Shown: one piece after another, positions 1 through 5,198 of the stretch
Layout: every line of letters begins with the position of its first letter
Position numbering within the stretch: the stretch's first letter is position 1
DNA from: Rhodoferax sp.
GTDB taxonomy: Bacteria; Pseudomonadota; Gammaproteobacteria; Burkholderiales; Burkholderiaceae_C
Direction of reading: 5' to 3'
Length of the DNA stretch: 5,198 bases
NCBI GenBank assembly: GCA_020048255.1
Contig: JAIFMR010000054.1
Span: 1 to 5,198, forward strand
Notes under the pieces: model-generated
Databases searched by the model: none
The model's input: the letters and a program-made list of their open reading frames with translations, nothing else
What the model was told of the DNA's origin: nothing
Translations under genes and position numbers: made by a program

Positions 1-447
1 GAGGCGCTTTTTTCTTCCAAGAGCTGGTTTTTGCTGCCGTCCGAGAAAGGTCCCAAGACCTTTACTGGCGTTGGAGCCATCGCCATCAAAGAAGCCAAGG
101 TTCATTCAGGCACAGTCGTGGCCTGCGCCAACGGCGTCGATGAGCGCAACGCTGCCGACGCCCTGCGTGGGGCGCGTATTTTTATTGCCAGGTCAAGCTT
201 TCCTGCACCGCAGAAGGACGAGTATTACTGGACCGATTTGATCGGGCTGGAAGTGGTGAACCGGGAAGGGGTGTCGTTGGGGCAAGTGCGCGACCTGTTG
301 TCCACCGGCCCGCAGACTGTTTTGGTCATTGACTTTGAGCAAGAGGGTAAGACCCTGGAGCGCATGATTCCCTTTGTCGCGGTATACGTGGATGACGTGG
401 ATCTCGTTGCACGGCGAATTCTGGTCGATTGGCAGTCTGACTATTGA
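1..447 (+). CDS. rimM: Ribosome maturation factor RimM (5'-truncated by window edge)
   Basis: RimM binds ribosomal protein S19 and helps assemble the head of the 30S subunit in the cytoplasm. The frame is open from base 1, so the N-terminus lies outside the window; 148 residues are visible, against about 180 or more for a complete RimM. The TTG at 31 is an internal leucine, not a start. The C-terminal PRC-barrel domain is clear: YYWTDLIGLEVVN begins at visible residue 75, followed by LGQVRDLLSTGPQ and a C-terminal IPFVAVYVDDVDLVARRILVDW-type strand pattern, where family members usually end. The stop TGA (445-447) lies 10 bp before the trmD ATG, so the two are almost certainly cotranscribed. 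In the usual operon rpsP (S16) would lie just upstream, outside the window. Identification is from motifs and gene order; I see nothing abnormal in the visible part. Confidence 0.95.
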   Translation, partial: EALFSSKSWFLLPSEKGPKTFTGVGAIAIKEAKVHSGTVVACANGVDERNAADALRGARIFIARSSFPAPQKDEYYWTDLIGLEVVNREGVSLGQVRDLLSTGPQTVLVIDFEQEGKTLERMIPFVAVYVDDVDLVARRILVDWQSDY

Positions 448-457
448 GTGACCCATC

Positions 458-1144
458 ATGCAATTTGATGTGGTCACCCTGTTTCCCGAATTATTCGCAC
501 CGTTTTTGACATCTGGCATCACGCGCCGGGCTTTTGAGTCGGGGCAAGTCGGTGTCAATTTACACAACCCACGAGATTTTGCACAGGGCAATTACCGCCG
601 TGTCGACGATCGACCTTTTGGCGGTGGCCCCGGCATGGTCATGATGGCTGAACCGCTGGTCCAGTGTTTGTCTGCGATTCGTCTGCAACGCGGCGACGCT
701 GTGCCAGTGGTTCTGTTTTCGCCGGTGGGGGCTCCGTTGAGTCATGCCACAGTGTCGCGTTGGGCACAGAGCCCGGGCGCTGTGCTCATGTGTGGGCGTT
801 ATGAGGGCATTGACCAGCGTTTTATCGACGCCCATGTGACCGAGCAAATCAGTCTGGGCGATTTTGTGTTGTCTGGCGGTGAAATTGCTGCCATGGCGCT
901 ACTTGACGCTGTGGCTCGTTTGCAACCGGGTGTGCTCCATGATGCAGACAGCCATGCGCAAGAAAACTGGGAGGGCCGCGTGGTCCCCGAGGTTTTGCTG
1001 TCTGGGCACCATGTGCGCATTGAGCGCTGGCGCCGAGACCAGCGTTTGACCCTGACTGCGCGCTTGCGTCCTGAACTGATTACTCAAGCCAGGGGCGAGG
1101 GGCGTTTAAGCCCTGTGGATGAGGCGCTATTGGCCGCGCTATAA
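458..1144 (+). CDS. trmD: tRNA (guanine37-N1)-methyltransferase TrmD, with catalytic linker motif missing
   Basis: TrmD transfers a methyl group from S-adenosylmethionine to N1 of G37 next to the anticodon, which prevents +1 frameshifting. The SPOUT trefoil-knot domain is well kept: DDRPFGGGPGM (50-60), MCGRYEGIDQRFID (111-124), SLGDFVLSGGE (132-142) and Arg154. The C-terminal tRNA-binding domain is also recognisable (LLSGHHVRIERWRRDQ, 180-195). Between them the protein runs PGVLHDADSHAQ directly into ENWEGRVVPEVLL. From recall, E. coli TrmD has D169-S-F-x-x-G-LLDCPHYTRPE here. Numbering matches E. coli residue for residue up to 168, so about 16 residues (169-184) are absent, or more relative to close relatives. 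This explains the length of 228 against about 250-255. The reading frame is intact on both sides. GAGTG, overlapping the rimM stop, could serve as a weak ribosome site. Gene identity is certain; activity is doubtful. Confidence 0.96.
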   Translation: MQFDVVTLFPELFAPFLTSGITRRAFESGQVGVNLHNPRDFAQGNYRRVDDRPFGGGPGMVMMAEPLVQCLSAIRLQRGDAVPVVLFSPVGAPLSHATVSRWAQSPGAVLMCGRYEGIDQRFIDAHVTEQISLGDFVLSGGEIAAMALLDAVARLQPGVLHDADSHAQENWEGRVVPEVLLSGHHVRIERWRRDQRLTLTARLRPELITQARGEGRLSPVDEALLAAL

Positions 1145-1145
1145 T
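1140..1145 (+). promoter_or_regulatory. Possible internal -10 element (TATAAT) ahead of rplS
   Basis: A perfect sigma-70 -10 consensus, TATAAT, overlaps the trmD stop codon. The best -35 at a suitable distance is TGGATG (1116-1121, 18 bp spacer), which matches only 3 of 6 consensus bases. Transcription from here would start near 1152 and give rplS a leader of about 90 nt. An internal promoter would make sense because L19 is needed in far larger amounts than RimM or TrmD. The six-base match in moderately GC-rich DNA is suggestive but not proof. Confidence 0.35.
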
Positions 1146-1231
1146 AGTTGGCTAACCGATCCTCTGTGGGGCCGCCCGAAACAAGTTATGGGCATGTGTC
1201 AATTCTGGCATGGGCGCTTGCAAGATCATTT

Positions 1232-1236
1232 GAGGT
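1232..1236 (+). promoter_or_regulatory. Ribosome binding site of rplS
   Basis: GAGGT lies 5 bases before the ATG at 1242. It is the clearest Shine-Dalgarno sequence in the window and fits the high expression of a ribosomal protein. It also fixes the rplS start at 1242, although the same frame stays open upstream to 1119 and earlier. Confidence 0.7.
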
Positions 1237-1241
1237 CTCCT

Positions 1242-1619
1242 ATGAATCTGATCCAAACCCTTGAGCAAGAAGAAATTGCTCGTCTGAACAAGACAATCCC
1301 TGACTTTGGCCCAGGCGACACCGTGGTGGTGAGTCTGAATGTGGTTGAAGGTACCCGCAAGCGGCTCCAAGCCTACGAAGGCGTGGTGATTGCCAAGCGT
1401 AATCGTGGTTTGAACAGCGGTTTCACTGTTCGCAAGATTTCCAGCGGTGAAGGTGTTGAGCGTACGTTCCAAACCTACAGCCCCTTGATTGCCAGCATTG
1501 AAGTCAAACGCCGCGGCGATGTGCGTCGCGCCAAGTTGTACTACCTGCGCGATCGCAGCGGCAAGTCGGCTCGTATCAAAGAAAAGCTGCCGGCACGCAA
1601 GGCAGTGGTTGCTGCATAA
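1242..1619 (+). CDS. rplS: 50S ribosomal protein L19
   Basis: L19 sits at the 30S-50S interface of the large subunit and contributes to an intersubunit bridge. The 125-residue product starts MNLIQTLEQEEIARLNKTIPDF and carries the family pattern PGDTVVVSLNVVEGTRKRLQAYEGVVIAKRNRG, then FTVRKISSGEGVERTF and a YSPLIASIEVKRRGDVRRAKLYYLRDRSGKSARIKEK end. E. coli L19 is 115 residues; the extra basic and alanine-rich tail (LPARKAVVAA) looks typical of betaproteobacteria. The start at 1242 is supported by GAGGT 5 bases upstream and by the homologous N-terminus. It is the last gene of the rimM-trmD-rplS operon and is followed 14 bp after its stop by a terminator. The 97 bp before it (1145-1241) hold no gene; I see only the possible -10 box at their left edge. 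Confidence 0.98.
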   Translation: MNLIQTLEQEEIARLNKTIPDFGPGDTVVVSLNVVEGTRKRLQAYEGVVIAKRNRGLNSGFTVRKISSGEGVERTFQTYSPLIASIEVKRRGDVRRAKLYYLRDRSGKSARIKEKLPARKAVVAA

Positions 1620-1633
1620 GCCTGCATTGCTTC

Positions 1634-1671
1634 AAAAAAACCGCCTGCTGGTCACAGTGGCGGTTTTTTTT
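1634..1671 (+). terminator. Rho-independent terminator of the rpsP-type operon
   Basis: Seven A residues (1634-1640) and CCGCC (1641-1645) face GGCGG (1659-1663) and eight T residues (1664-1671), with a 13-base apical region that can form a further CTG/CAG pairing. The GC stem followed by a long T-run is a textbook intrinsic terminator for rplS transcripts. The matching A-tract means the stem can extend by A-U pairs and the element could also act on the other strand, although no minus-strand gene ends here. Confidence 0.9.
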
Positions 1672-1690
1672 CGCCTTGTTTTTGATTGCC

Positions 1691-2383
1691 ATGAAGCCGA
1701 CGCCCGAGATGTCCCGTTCACCAGCCCTTGATCCGCGCCAGGTGCCGGTGATTCAGGTGGACAGTCATTTGCCGGCCGTGGCGTCGATGGCGCTGGGCGA
1801 CCATGCGTTGCGCGCCCGATTTGCGGCGCCACCTCCCTGGCAGCCTGAACTGATGGCAGAAAAGAAGTTCATGGACCGCCCACCCATGCATGCCGCAGTG
1901 CTGATCCCGATTGTGATGCGACCCATCCCCACGGTGTTGCTGACCCAGCGCACGGCGCACCTGTCAACCCATGCCGGGCAAATTGCCTTTCCGGGCGGCA
2001 AAGTCGATGAGACTGACGCGGATGCAGCCGCAGCAGCCCAGCGGGAAGCCTTCGAAGAAGTCGGCCTGGACCCGCGGCATGTCGAGGTTTTGGGGCAACT
2101 GCCGCTGTACACCACTGGCTCGTCATTTTTGGTGACGCCCGTGGTGGCCTTGGTGCAACCCGGTTTTGATCTGAAACTCAATGCGCACGAAGTCACGGAT
2201 GCATTTGAGGTGCCTCTGGCGTTTTTGATGAATCCCGCCAACCATCGCCATCACCAGGTGCACTGGCAAGGGGTTCAGCGCCATTGGCTGTCGATGCCGT
2301 ACCATGATGGCTCACAAGAGCGCTTCATTTGGGGCGCAACCGCAGGTATGCTGCGCAATTTTTACCGTTTTCTCATGGCATGA
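1691..2383 (+). CDS. Nudix hydrolase, CoA pyrophosphatase-like (NudL/YeaB type)
   Basis: Members of this family hydrolyse the pyrophosphate of coenzyme A or its derivatives to 3',5'-ADP and 4'-phosphopantetheine; the substrate here is inferred from family. The 230-residue product has the CoA-type signature LLTQRTAHLSTHAGQ (83-97) running into FPGG (100-103), then the Nudix helix ending REAFEEVGL (118-126) with metal-binding Glu122 and Glu123. As in other NudL-type proteins I recall, the first acidic position of the box is Asp (Asp109) and the spacing to REA is one residue longer than the simple Nudix consensus. VTPVVALVQPGF (148-159) and IWGATAGMLRN (213-223) are also family features. The start is uncertain: ATG 1691 is preferred, ATG 1709 is possible, and neither has a strong ribosome site. 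The gene starts 19 bp after the rplS terminator, so its own promoter or read-through must serve it; I see no convincing promoter. Confidence 0.88.
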   Translation: MKPTPEMSRSPALDPRQVPVIQVDSHLPAVASMALGDHALRARFAAPPPWQPELMAEKKFMDRPPMHAAVLIPIVMRPIPTVLLTQRTAHLSTHAGQIAFPGGKVDETDADAAAAAQREAFEEVGLDPRHVEVLGQLPLYTTGSSFLVTPVVALVQPGFDLKLNAHEVTDAFEVPLAFLMNPANHRHHQVHWQGVQRHWLSMPYHDGSQERFIWGATAGMLRNFYRFLMA

Positions 2384-2397
2384 GCGAGGCTGCCGCT

Positions 2398-2412
2398 ATG
2401 ATCTTCGCATGA
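2398..2412 (+). other. Four-codon mini-ORF (MIFA) overlapping the next start by ATGA
   Basis: ATG at 2398 is preceded at 8 bases by GAGG (2386-2389), a better ribosome site than the membrane-protein start at 2409 has. It encodes only MIFA and stops at TGA 2410-2412, which overlaps the ATG at 2409 as ATGA. This arrangement would let ribosomes terminate and restart on the downstream gene. It may also be chance: the 25 bp gap after the Nudix stop is short and no conservation can be tested here. Confidence 0.3.
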
Positions 2413-3380
2413 GCTTTATCTCGGTGTTATTCGCCTTGCTGCTTGAGCAGGCCAAGCCATTGACGCGCGGCAACCCGATCCATGCTGCCATGCGTGCCTG
2501 GGTGCGCTGGTGCACGCGCAGTCTGGACGCCGGCAAGCCTTCGCACGGCTGGCTGGCTTGGGGCATGGCCGTGGGTGGGCCTGCGGTGAGCGCACTGGTC
2601 ATTTATTGGTTGCTGACGGCATTTGTGGCGTGGCCCCTAGGGGTGGTCTGGAGCGCCCTGGTGTTGTACACCTCCTTGGGGTTCAGGCAGTTCAGTTTTC
2701 ACTTCACTCAAATTCGCGATGCATTGGCGGACAACGATGACGCTTTGGCATTGCGCTTGTTGTCTGATTGGCAGCAGGTTCAAGCCAAAGACTTGCCACG
2801 CAGTGAGATTGTGGGCCGGGTCATTGAGTCATCGGTGCTGGCCGCGCATCGTCATGTGTTTGGCGTGCTGGCCTGGTTCTCGGTGCTGGCAGCGTTTGGA
2901 TTGGGCCCGGCAGGCGCCGTGTTGTACCGCTTGGCAGAATTTGTGGCGCGTTACTGGCGTCATCAAAGCGAATCCCACCATCAACCCGTCAGCCCGGCGC
3001 TTCAGAACAATGCGGCACTGGCCTGGATGTTGCTTGACTGGCTGCCTGCCAGAGTCACCGCCATTGGTTTTGCTGTGGTGGGTAATTTTGAGGAAGCCAT
3101 TGATGGCTGGCGGCGCTACGCCGAGAAGCCTCATGCCAGTAACGACGGTTTGGTGCTGGCCGCCACGGCGGGGGCCGTGAATATTCAATTGCGTGGTGTT
3201 GACGAGCGGCCCCAGGCGGATGCCACCGCCCCATCGATGCCGTCAGGTGATGACCTGTCAACCGGCAGGCCCCAACCTGAACTGTCGCATTTGGCCATTG
3301 TGGTTGGCCTGGTCTGGCGAACCGTGATCATGTGGGTCGTCTTGCTGGCCTTGTTGACGCTGGCGCGTCTTTTGGGTTAA
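2409..3380 (+). CDS. CobD/CbiB-family integral membrane protein
   Basis: CbiB/CobD proteins attach aminopropanol (or its phosphate) to adenosylcobyric acid during cobalamin synthesis, but many betaproteobacteria carry a divergent member outside cobalamin clusters whose role is unknown. This 323-residue protein has the layout of that divergent group: a hydrophobic N-terminus ending LLLEQAKPL, membrane segments near 48-75 and 77-92, further hydrophobic stretches near 150-175 and 203-226, and a C-terminal segment near 294-318. WRRYAEKPHASNDGLVLAA followed by TAGAVNIQLRGV (234-264) matches the CbiB SPNAG/AAMAGAL/RLGG region, but with SND in place of SPN. The segment at about 265-292 is polar and Pro/Asp-rich. 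The start at 2409 is chosen because family members begin with a short Met-hydrophobic segment; the frame is open further upstream over the Nudix gene. It starts 25 bp after the Nudix stop, so cotranscription is likely. No cobalamin genes are visible, so I do not assign a reaction. Confidence 0.82.
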   Translation: MSFISVLFALLLEQAKPLTRGNPIHAAMRAWVRWCTRSLDAGKPSHGWLAWGMAVGGPAVSALVIYWLLTAFVAWPLGVVWSALVLYTSLGFRQFSFHFTQIRDALADNDDALALRLLSDWQQVQAKDLPRSEIVGRVIESSVLAAHRHVFGVLAWFSVLAAFGLGPAGAVLYRLAEFVARYWRHQSESHHQPVSPALQNNAALAWMLLDWLPARVTAIGFAVVGNFEEAIDGWRRYAEKPHASNDGLVLAATAGAVNIQLRGVDERPQADATAPSMPSGDDLSTGRPQPELSHLAIVVGLVWRTVIMWVVLLALLTLARLLG

Positions 3381-3406
3381 ACAAAAAAAAAGGTTTCTAG
3401 CCCCAA

Positions 3407-3427
3407 TAGCGTATGCGTAGTACGCTA
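3407..3427. repeat. Inverted repeat in the hisC upstream region
   Basis: TAGCGTA (3407-3413) and TACGCTA (3421-3427) form a perfect 7 bp inverted repeat around a 7-base loop. GCGTA is also repeated directly inside it. It occupies the 69 bp gap between the membrane-protein stop and the aminotransferase start, after a run of A (3383-3391). There is no T-run after the stem, so it is not an ordinary intrinsic terminator for the upstream gene. It could be an operator, an mRNA hairpin, or a decayed copy of the small intergenic repeats common in Comamonadaceae; the sequence alone does not decide. Confidence 0.5.
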
Positions 3428-3449
3428 CCTAATTCATAGTATTTCTTTC

Positions 3450-4532
3450 ATGACCTCTCATTTTTTCAGCCCGGTTGTCCAGCGGCTGGTGCCCTATATT
3501 CCGGGTGAGCAACCCAAGATCAGCAACCTGGTCAAGCTCAATACCAACGAAAACCCTTACCCCCCGTCACCCAGGGTCATCGCAGCCATCACCCACGCAG
3601 CGCAGCAAGGATTGCAGCTGTATCCCGACCCGGAGTCGACTGCCTTGCGTCAGGCGATCGCGGCGCACCACGGGCTGGCCGAAAAGCATGTGTTTTTGGG
3701 CAACGGTTCTGATGAGGTGCTGGCGCACGCGTTCTTTGCCTTTTTTCAGCAGGGTCGCCCCCTGCTGATGCCCGACATCAGCTACAGCTTTTACAAGGTG
3801 TACTGCGGTCTTTATGGCATTACGGCCCAAACCGTTCCGCTTGCCGATGACATGCACCTAAATGTTGCCGACTACGCCCAAGCGGACAGTCTGTCGGTAG
3901 CCGGGGTGGTCATGGCCAATCCGAACGCACCCACGGGCATCGGCTTGCCCTTGGCCGATATTGAAAGGCTGCTGCAAATGCACCCCCACCGCGTGGTGCT
4001 GGTGGATGAGGCCTATGTGGATTTTGGCGGGCAAAGTGCTGTGGGTTTGATTGGCATTTACCCCAATCTGCTCGTGGTTCACACACTGTCCAAATCCCGC
4101 TCGCTGGCAGGCCTGCGGATTGGCTACGCCTGTGCTCAGGCGCCCCTGATTGAGGCCCTGGAGCGTGTGAAGAACAGCTTTAACTCCTACCCCTTGGACC
4201 GACTGGCGATTGCCGGTGGTGTGGCGGCGTTTGAGGATCAGGCTTATTTTGAACAGACCTGCCAGGCCGTCATGGACAGTCGCGAAGGCTTGGTGCTGGC
4301 GCTGGAAGACCTGGGTTTCGTGGTCTTGCCATCCCAAGCAAACTTTGTCTTTGCCCGTCATCCACAGCAGGATGCGGCTGGGTTAGCGGCGGGTTTGCGC
4401 GCGCGTGGCGTGTTGGTGCGCCACTTCAAACTGCCCCGCATCGACTCGTATTTGCGCATCAGTGTCGGCACGCTAGAGCAGTGCGACCAATTCATTCAGG
4501 CCCTTGCCGAGCTGCTGGCTTCCCAGCCTTGA
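3450..4532 (+). CDS. hisC: Histidinol-phosphate aminotransferase (class I/II PLP enzyme)
   Basis: HisC converts imidazole-acetol phosphate and glutamate to histidinol phosphate and 2-oxoglutarate in histidine synthesis; some paralogues act on aromatic amino acids. The 360-residue length fits (E. coli 356). Visible features are LNTNENPYPPS (30-40), GNGSDE (84-89, cofactor phosphate binding), the substrate-side tyrosines in SYSFYKVY (111-118), NPNAPTG (157-163, Asn binding PLP), DEAYVDF (186-192, Asp contacting the pyridine nitrogen), the Schiff-base lysine Lys215 in HTLSKSRSLAGLRIGY, Arg223, and SYLRISVGT near 333-341 with the substrate-carboxylate arginine. All key residues are present. The gene is away from any visible his genes, so it may be a second hisC (hisC2 type). 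No clear Shine-Dalgarno sequence precedes the ATG; the start is chosen because the N-terminus fits the family. A relative, CobC/CobD threonine-phosphate decarboxylase, is less likely because the motifs are HisC-like. Confidence 0.92.
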   Translation: MTSHFFSPVVQRLVPYIPGEQPKISNLVKLNTNENPYPPSPRVIAAITHAAQQGLQLYPDPESTALRQAIAAHHGLAEKHVFLGNGSDEVLAHAFFAFFQQGRPLLMPDISYSFYKVYCGLYGITAQTVPLADDMHLNVADYAQADSLSVAGVVMANPNAPTGIGLPLADIERLLQMHPHRVVLVDEAYVDFGGQSAVGLIGIYPNLLVVHTLSKSRSLAGLRIGYACAQAPLIEALERVKNSFNSYPLDRLAIAGGVAAFEDQAYFEQTCQAVMDSREGLVLALEDLGFVVLPSQANFVFARHPQQDAAGLAAGLRARGVLVRHFKLPRIDSYLRISVGTLEQCDQFIQALAELLASQP

Positions 4533-4550
4533 CTCCATCCCTGCGCCCTG

Positions 4551-4576
4551 TAGTGATCACCCAGCCGTGATCAGTA
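4551..4576. repeat. Hairpin between convergent hisC and rsgA, over the rsgA stop
   Basis: TGATCAC (4554-4560) and GTGATCA (4567-4573) pair perfectly around CCAGCC; two further TA pairs can form outside a single G/G mismatch. The right arm contains the rsgA stop codon. Placement between two converging genes suggests an RNA 3'-end structure for either transcript, but there is no T-run on either strand, so it is not a standard intrinsic terminator. Confidence 0.45.
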
Positions 4577-5198
4577 GCGCCTGATTTGTTTCAGTTCGGC
4601 GTATAAATCGCTGTAAATTTTATAGCGGTTAGTGCTGATGGCGTCTGTGCTCTTGCCTGATTTGACTGATGCGATCACGCCGCAACCCGGTTCGTGCAAA
4701 TGACTGCAGTTGTAAAACTTGCAATGCGCCACATGGGGCTTTAGGTCAGGCATGTAGGCCGCCAGTTGCGCCGGGTCGATGTGGTTCAGGCCAAATTCCT
4801 GAAAGCCCGGAGAGTCCAGCAACGCGGTGGTCTTTTCAGCATCGACCCAATACAAGGTGGTGCTGGTGGTGGTGTGCTTGCCGGAGTTGAGGGCTTGCGA
4901 CAACTCACCCGTTTGTACCAACGCACCGGGGATCAGGCTGTTGATCAGGGTGCTTTTGCCAGCGCCGGACGGGCCCAGCACCAAGGTGGTTTTGCCGGTC
5001 AGACGGTCGAGCAAGGCCAGGCGGTCGGCCTCGGTGTTCTTGGCCATCGCCAATGGAATCACGTCGTAACCCATCTGCCGGTAGGGCGCCAGCCAGGCCC
5101 AGGCACGGGCAAAGGGCTCGGTCAAGTCACTTTTGTTGAGCGCAATCAATGGTGTGATGTGCTGCTCCTCGGCCGCAATCAGCGCGCGTGAGAGCTGG
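4571..5198 (-). CDS. rsgA: Ribosome small-subunit-dependent GTPase RsgA (5' end outside window)
   Basis: RsgA (YjeQ) is a circularly permuted GTPase that binds the 30S subunit late in maturation, checks the decoding centre and releases RbfA. The frame is open to the window edge, so the N-terminal OB-fold is missing; 208 residues are visible of about 300-350. The permuted motif order is plain: G4 NKSD (5126-5137), then G1 GPSGAGKST (4949-4975), the switch stretch GKHTTT, then G3 DSPGF (4802-4816). The C-terminal zinc site is CKFYNCSHLHEPGC (4682-4723), a C-x4-C-x-H-x5-C pattern, followed by the usual SGxISxxRYxxYxxL helix in the form STDAISTNRYKIYSDLY. The leucine codon at 5147-5149 is internal (ITPLIALNKSDL), not a start. 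It converges on hisC with 38 bp between stops. All visible catalytic motifs are intact. Confidence 0.96.
   Translation of the reverse strand, partial: QLSRALIAAEEQHITPLIALNKSDLTEPFARAWAWLAPYRQMGYDVIPLAMAKNTEADRLALLDRLTGKTTLVLGPSGAGKSTLINSLIPGALVQTGELSQALNSGKHTTTSTTLYWVDAEKTTALLDSPGFQEFGLNHIDPAQLAAYMPDLKPHVAHCKFYNCSHLHEPGCGVIASVKSGKSTDAISTNRYKIYSDLYAELKQIRRY

Noticed and set aside
31..447. TTG at 31 as the rimM start
   Set aside because: The frame is open to base 1 and the residues before it (EALFSSKSWF) fit RimM; the gene is simply cut by the window edge.
193..591. Minus-strand ORF across the rimM/trmD junction
   Set aside because: It is antisense to two well-identified genes, has no recognisable domain, and its composition reflects the opposite-strand codons.
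935..1000. A frameshift or a hidden missing exon-like segment as the cause of the short TrmD linker
   Set aside because: Codons read in frame on both sides without a stop, and no other frame here encodes an LLDCPHYTRP-like motif; an in-frame deletion is the simplest reading.
1173..1220. Possible structured leader or L19-type autoregulatory RNA before rplS
   Set aside because: Only 4 bp GCCC/GGGC pairing and a short GGCATG direct repeat are visible, which is no more than expected by chance.
1119..1241. N-terminal extension of L19 upstream of 1242
   Set aside because: The extra residues do not resemble L19, they overlap trmD, and GAGGT plus the family N-terminus place the start at 1242.
1765..2241. 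158-codon minus-strand ORF inside the Nudix gene
   Set aside because: Low-complexity Ala/Ser-rich product antisense to clear Nudix motifs; a shadow of GC-rich coding DNA.
2719..3180. Plus-strand ORF in another frame of the CbiB-like gene
   Set aside because: The product is Cys/Trp-rich with no family resemblance, whereas the overlapping frame gives coherent membrane segments and CbiB motifs.
3858..4361. 167-codon minus-strand ORF within hisC
   Set aside because: Gln/His-rich antisense translation of conserved hisC codons with no independent support.
4766..5191. Plus-strand ORFs opposite rsgA
   Set aside because: Gly/Gln-rich shadows of RsgA; the minus strand carries all GTPase and zinc motifs.

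Overview
The window is about 5.2 kb of chromosomal DNA from what looks like a betaproteobacterium of the order Burkholderiales, most likely a Comamonadaceae member (Rhodoferax, Polaromonas or Limnohabitans type). This rests on recalled protein similarity and gene order, not a database search. The order rimM-trmD-rplS followed by a CoA-type Nudix hydrolase, a CobD/CbiB-family membrane protein and a convergent rsgA fits that group. The DNA is moderately GC-rich and tightly packed with genes. No RNA genes, insertion sequences or CRISPR arrays were seen.

Region by region: the 3' part of rimM (1-447, cut by the window edge) is followed after 10 bp by trmD (458-1144) and, after a 97 bp leader, by rplS (1242-1619). 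This is the distal part of the classical rpsP-rimM-trmD-rplS ribosome and tRNA operon. It ends at a strong A-tract/GC-stem/T-tract terminator (1634-1671). Next come a CoA pyrophosphatase-like Nudix hydrolase (1691-2383), a CobD/CbiB-family integral membrane protein (2409-3380) and a hisC-type aminotransferase (3450-4532), all on the plus strand. The minus-strand rsgA gene (4571 to beyond the right edge) converges on hisC, with a 38 bp gap containing a small perfect hairpin.

Functionally, RimM and RsgA both help mature the 30S subunit, TrmD methylates G37 of tRNAs and L19 is a 50S protein, so both ends of the window are devoted to translation. The three genes between them are metabolic or of uncertain role.

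The main anomaly is in trmD. The frame is intact and both domains are recognisable, but the interdomain linker lacks about 16 or more residues compared with TrmD proteins I know. The missing block includes the catalytic aspartate (Asp169 in E. coli numbering) and the near-invariant LLDCPHYTRP motif. If real, this would be expected to cripple tRNA m1G37 methylation, which most bacteria need. It therefore points to a strain-specific lesion with compensation, a divergent enzyme, or an error in the sequence. Smaller observations are a consensus TATAAT over the trmD stop, a four-codon mini-ORF with ATGA overlap at the membrane-protein start, and inverted repeats flanking hisC.
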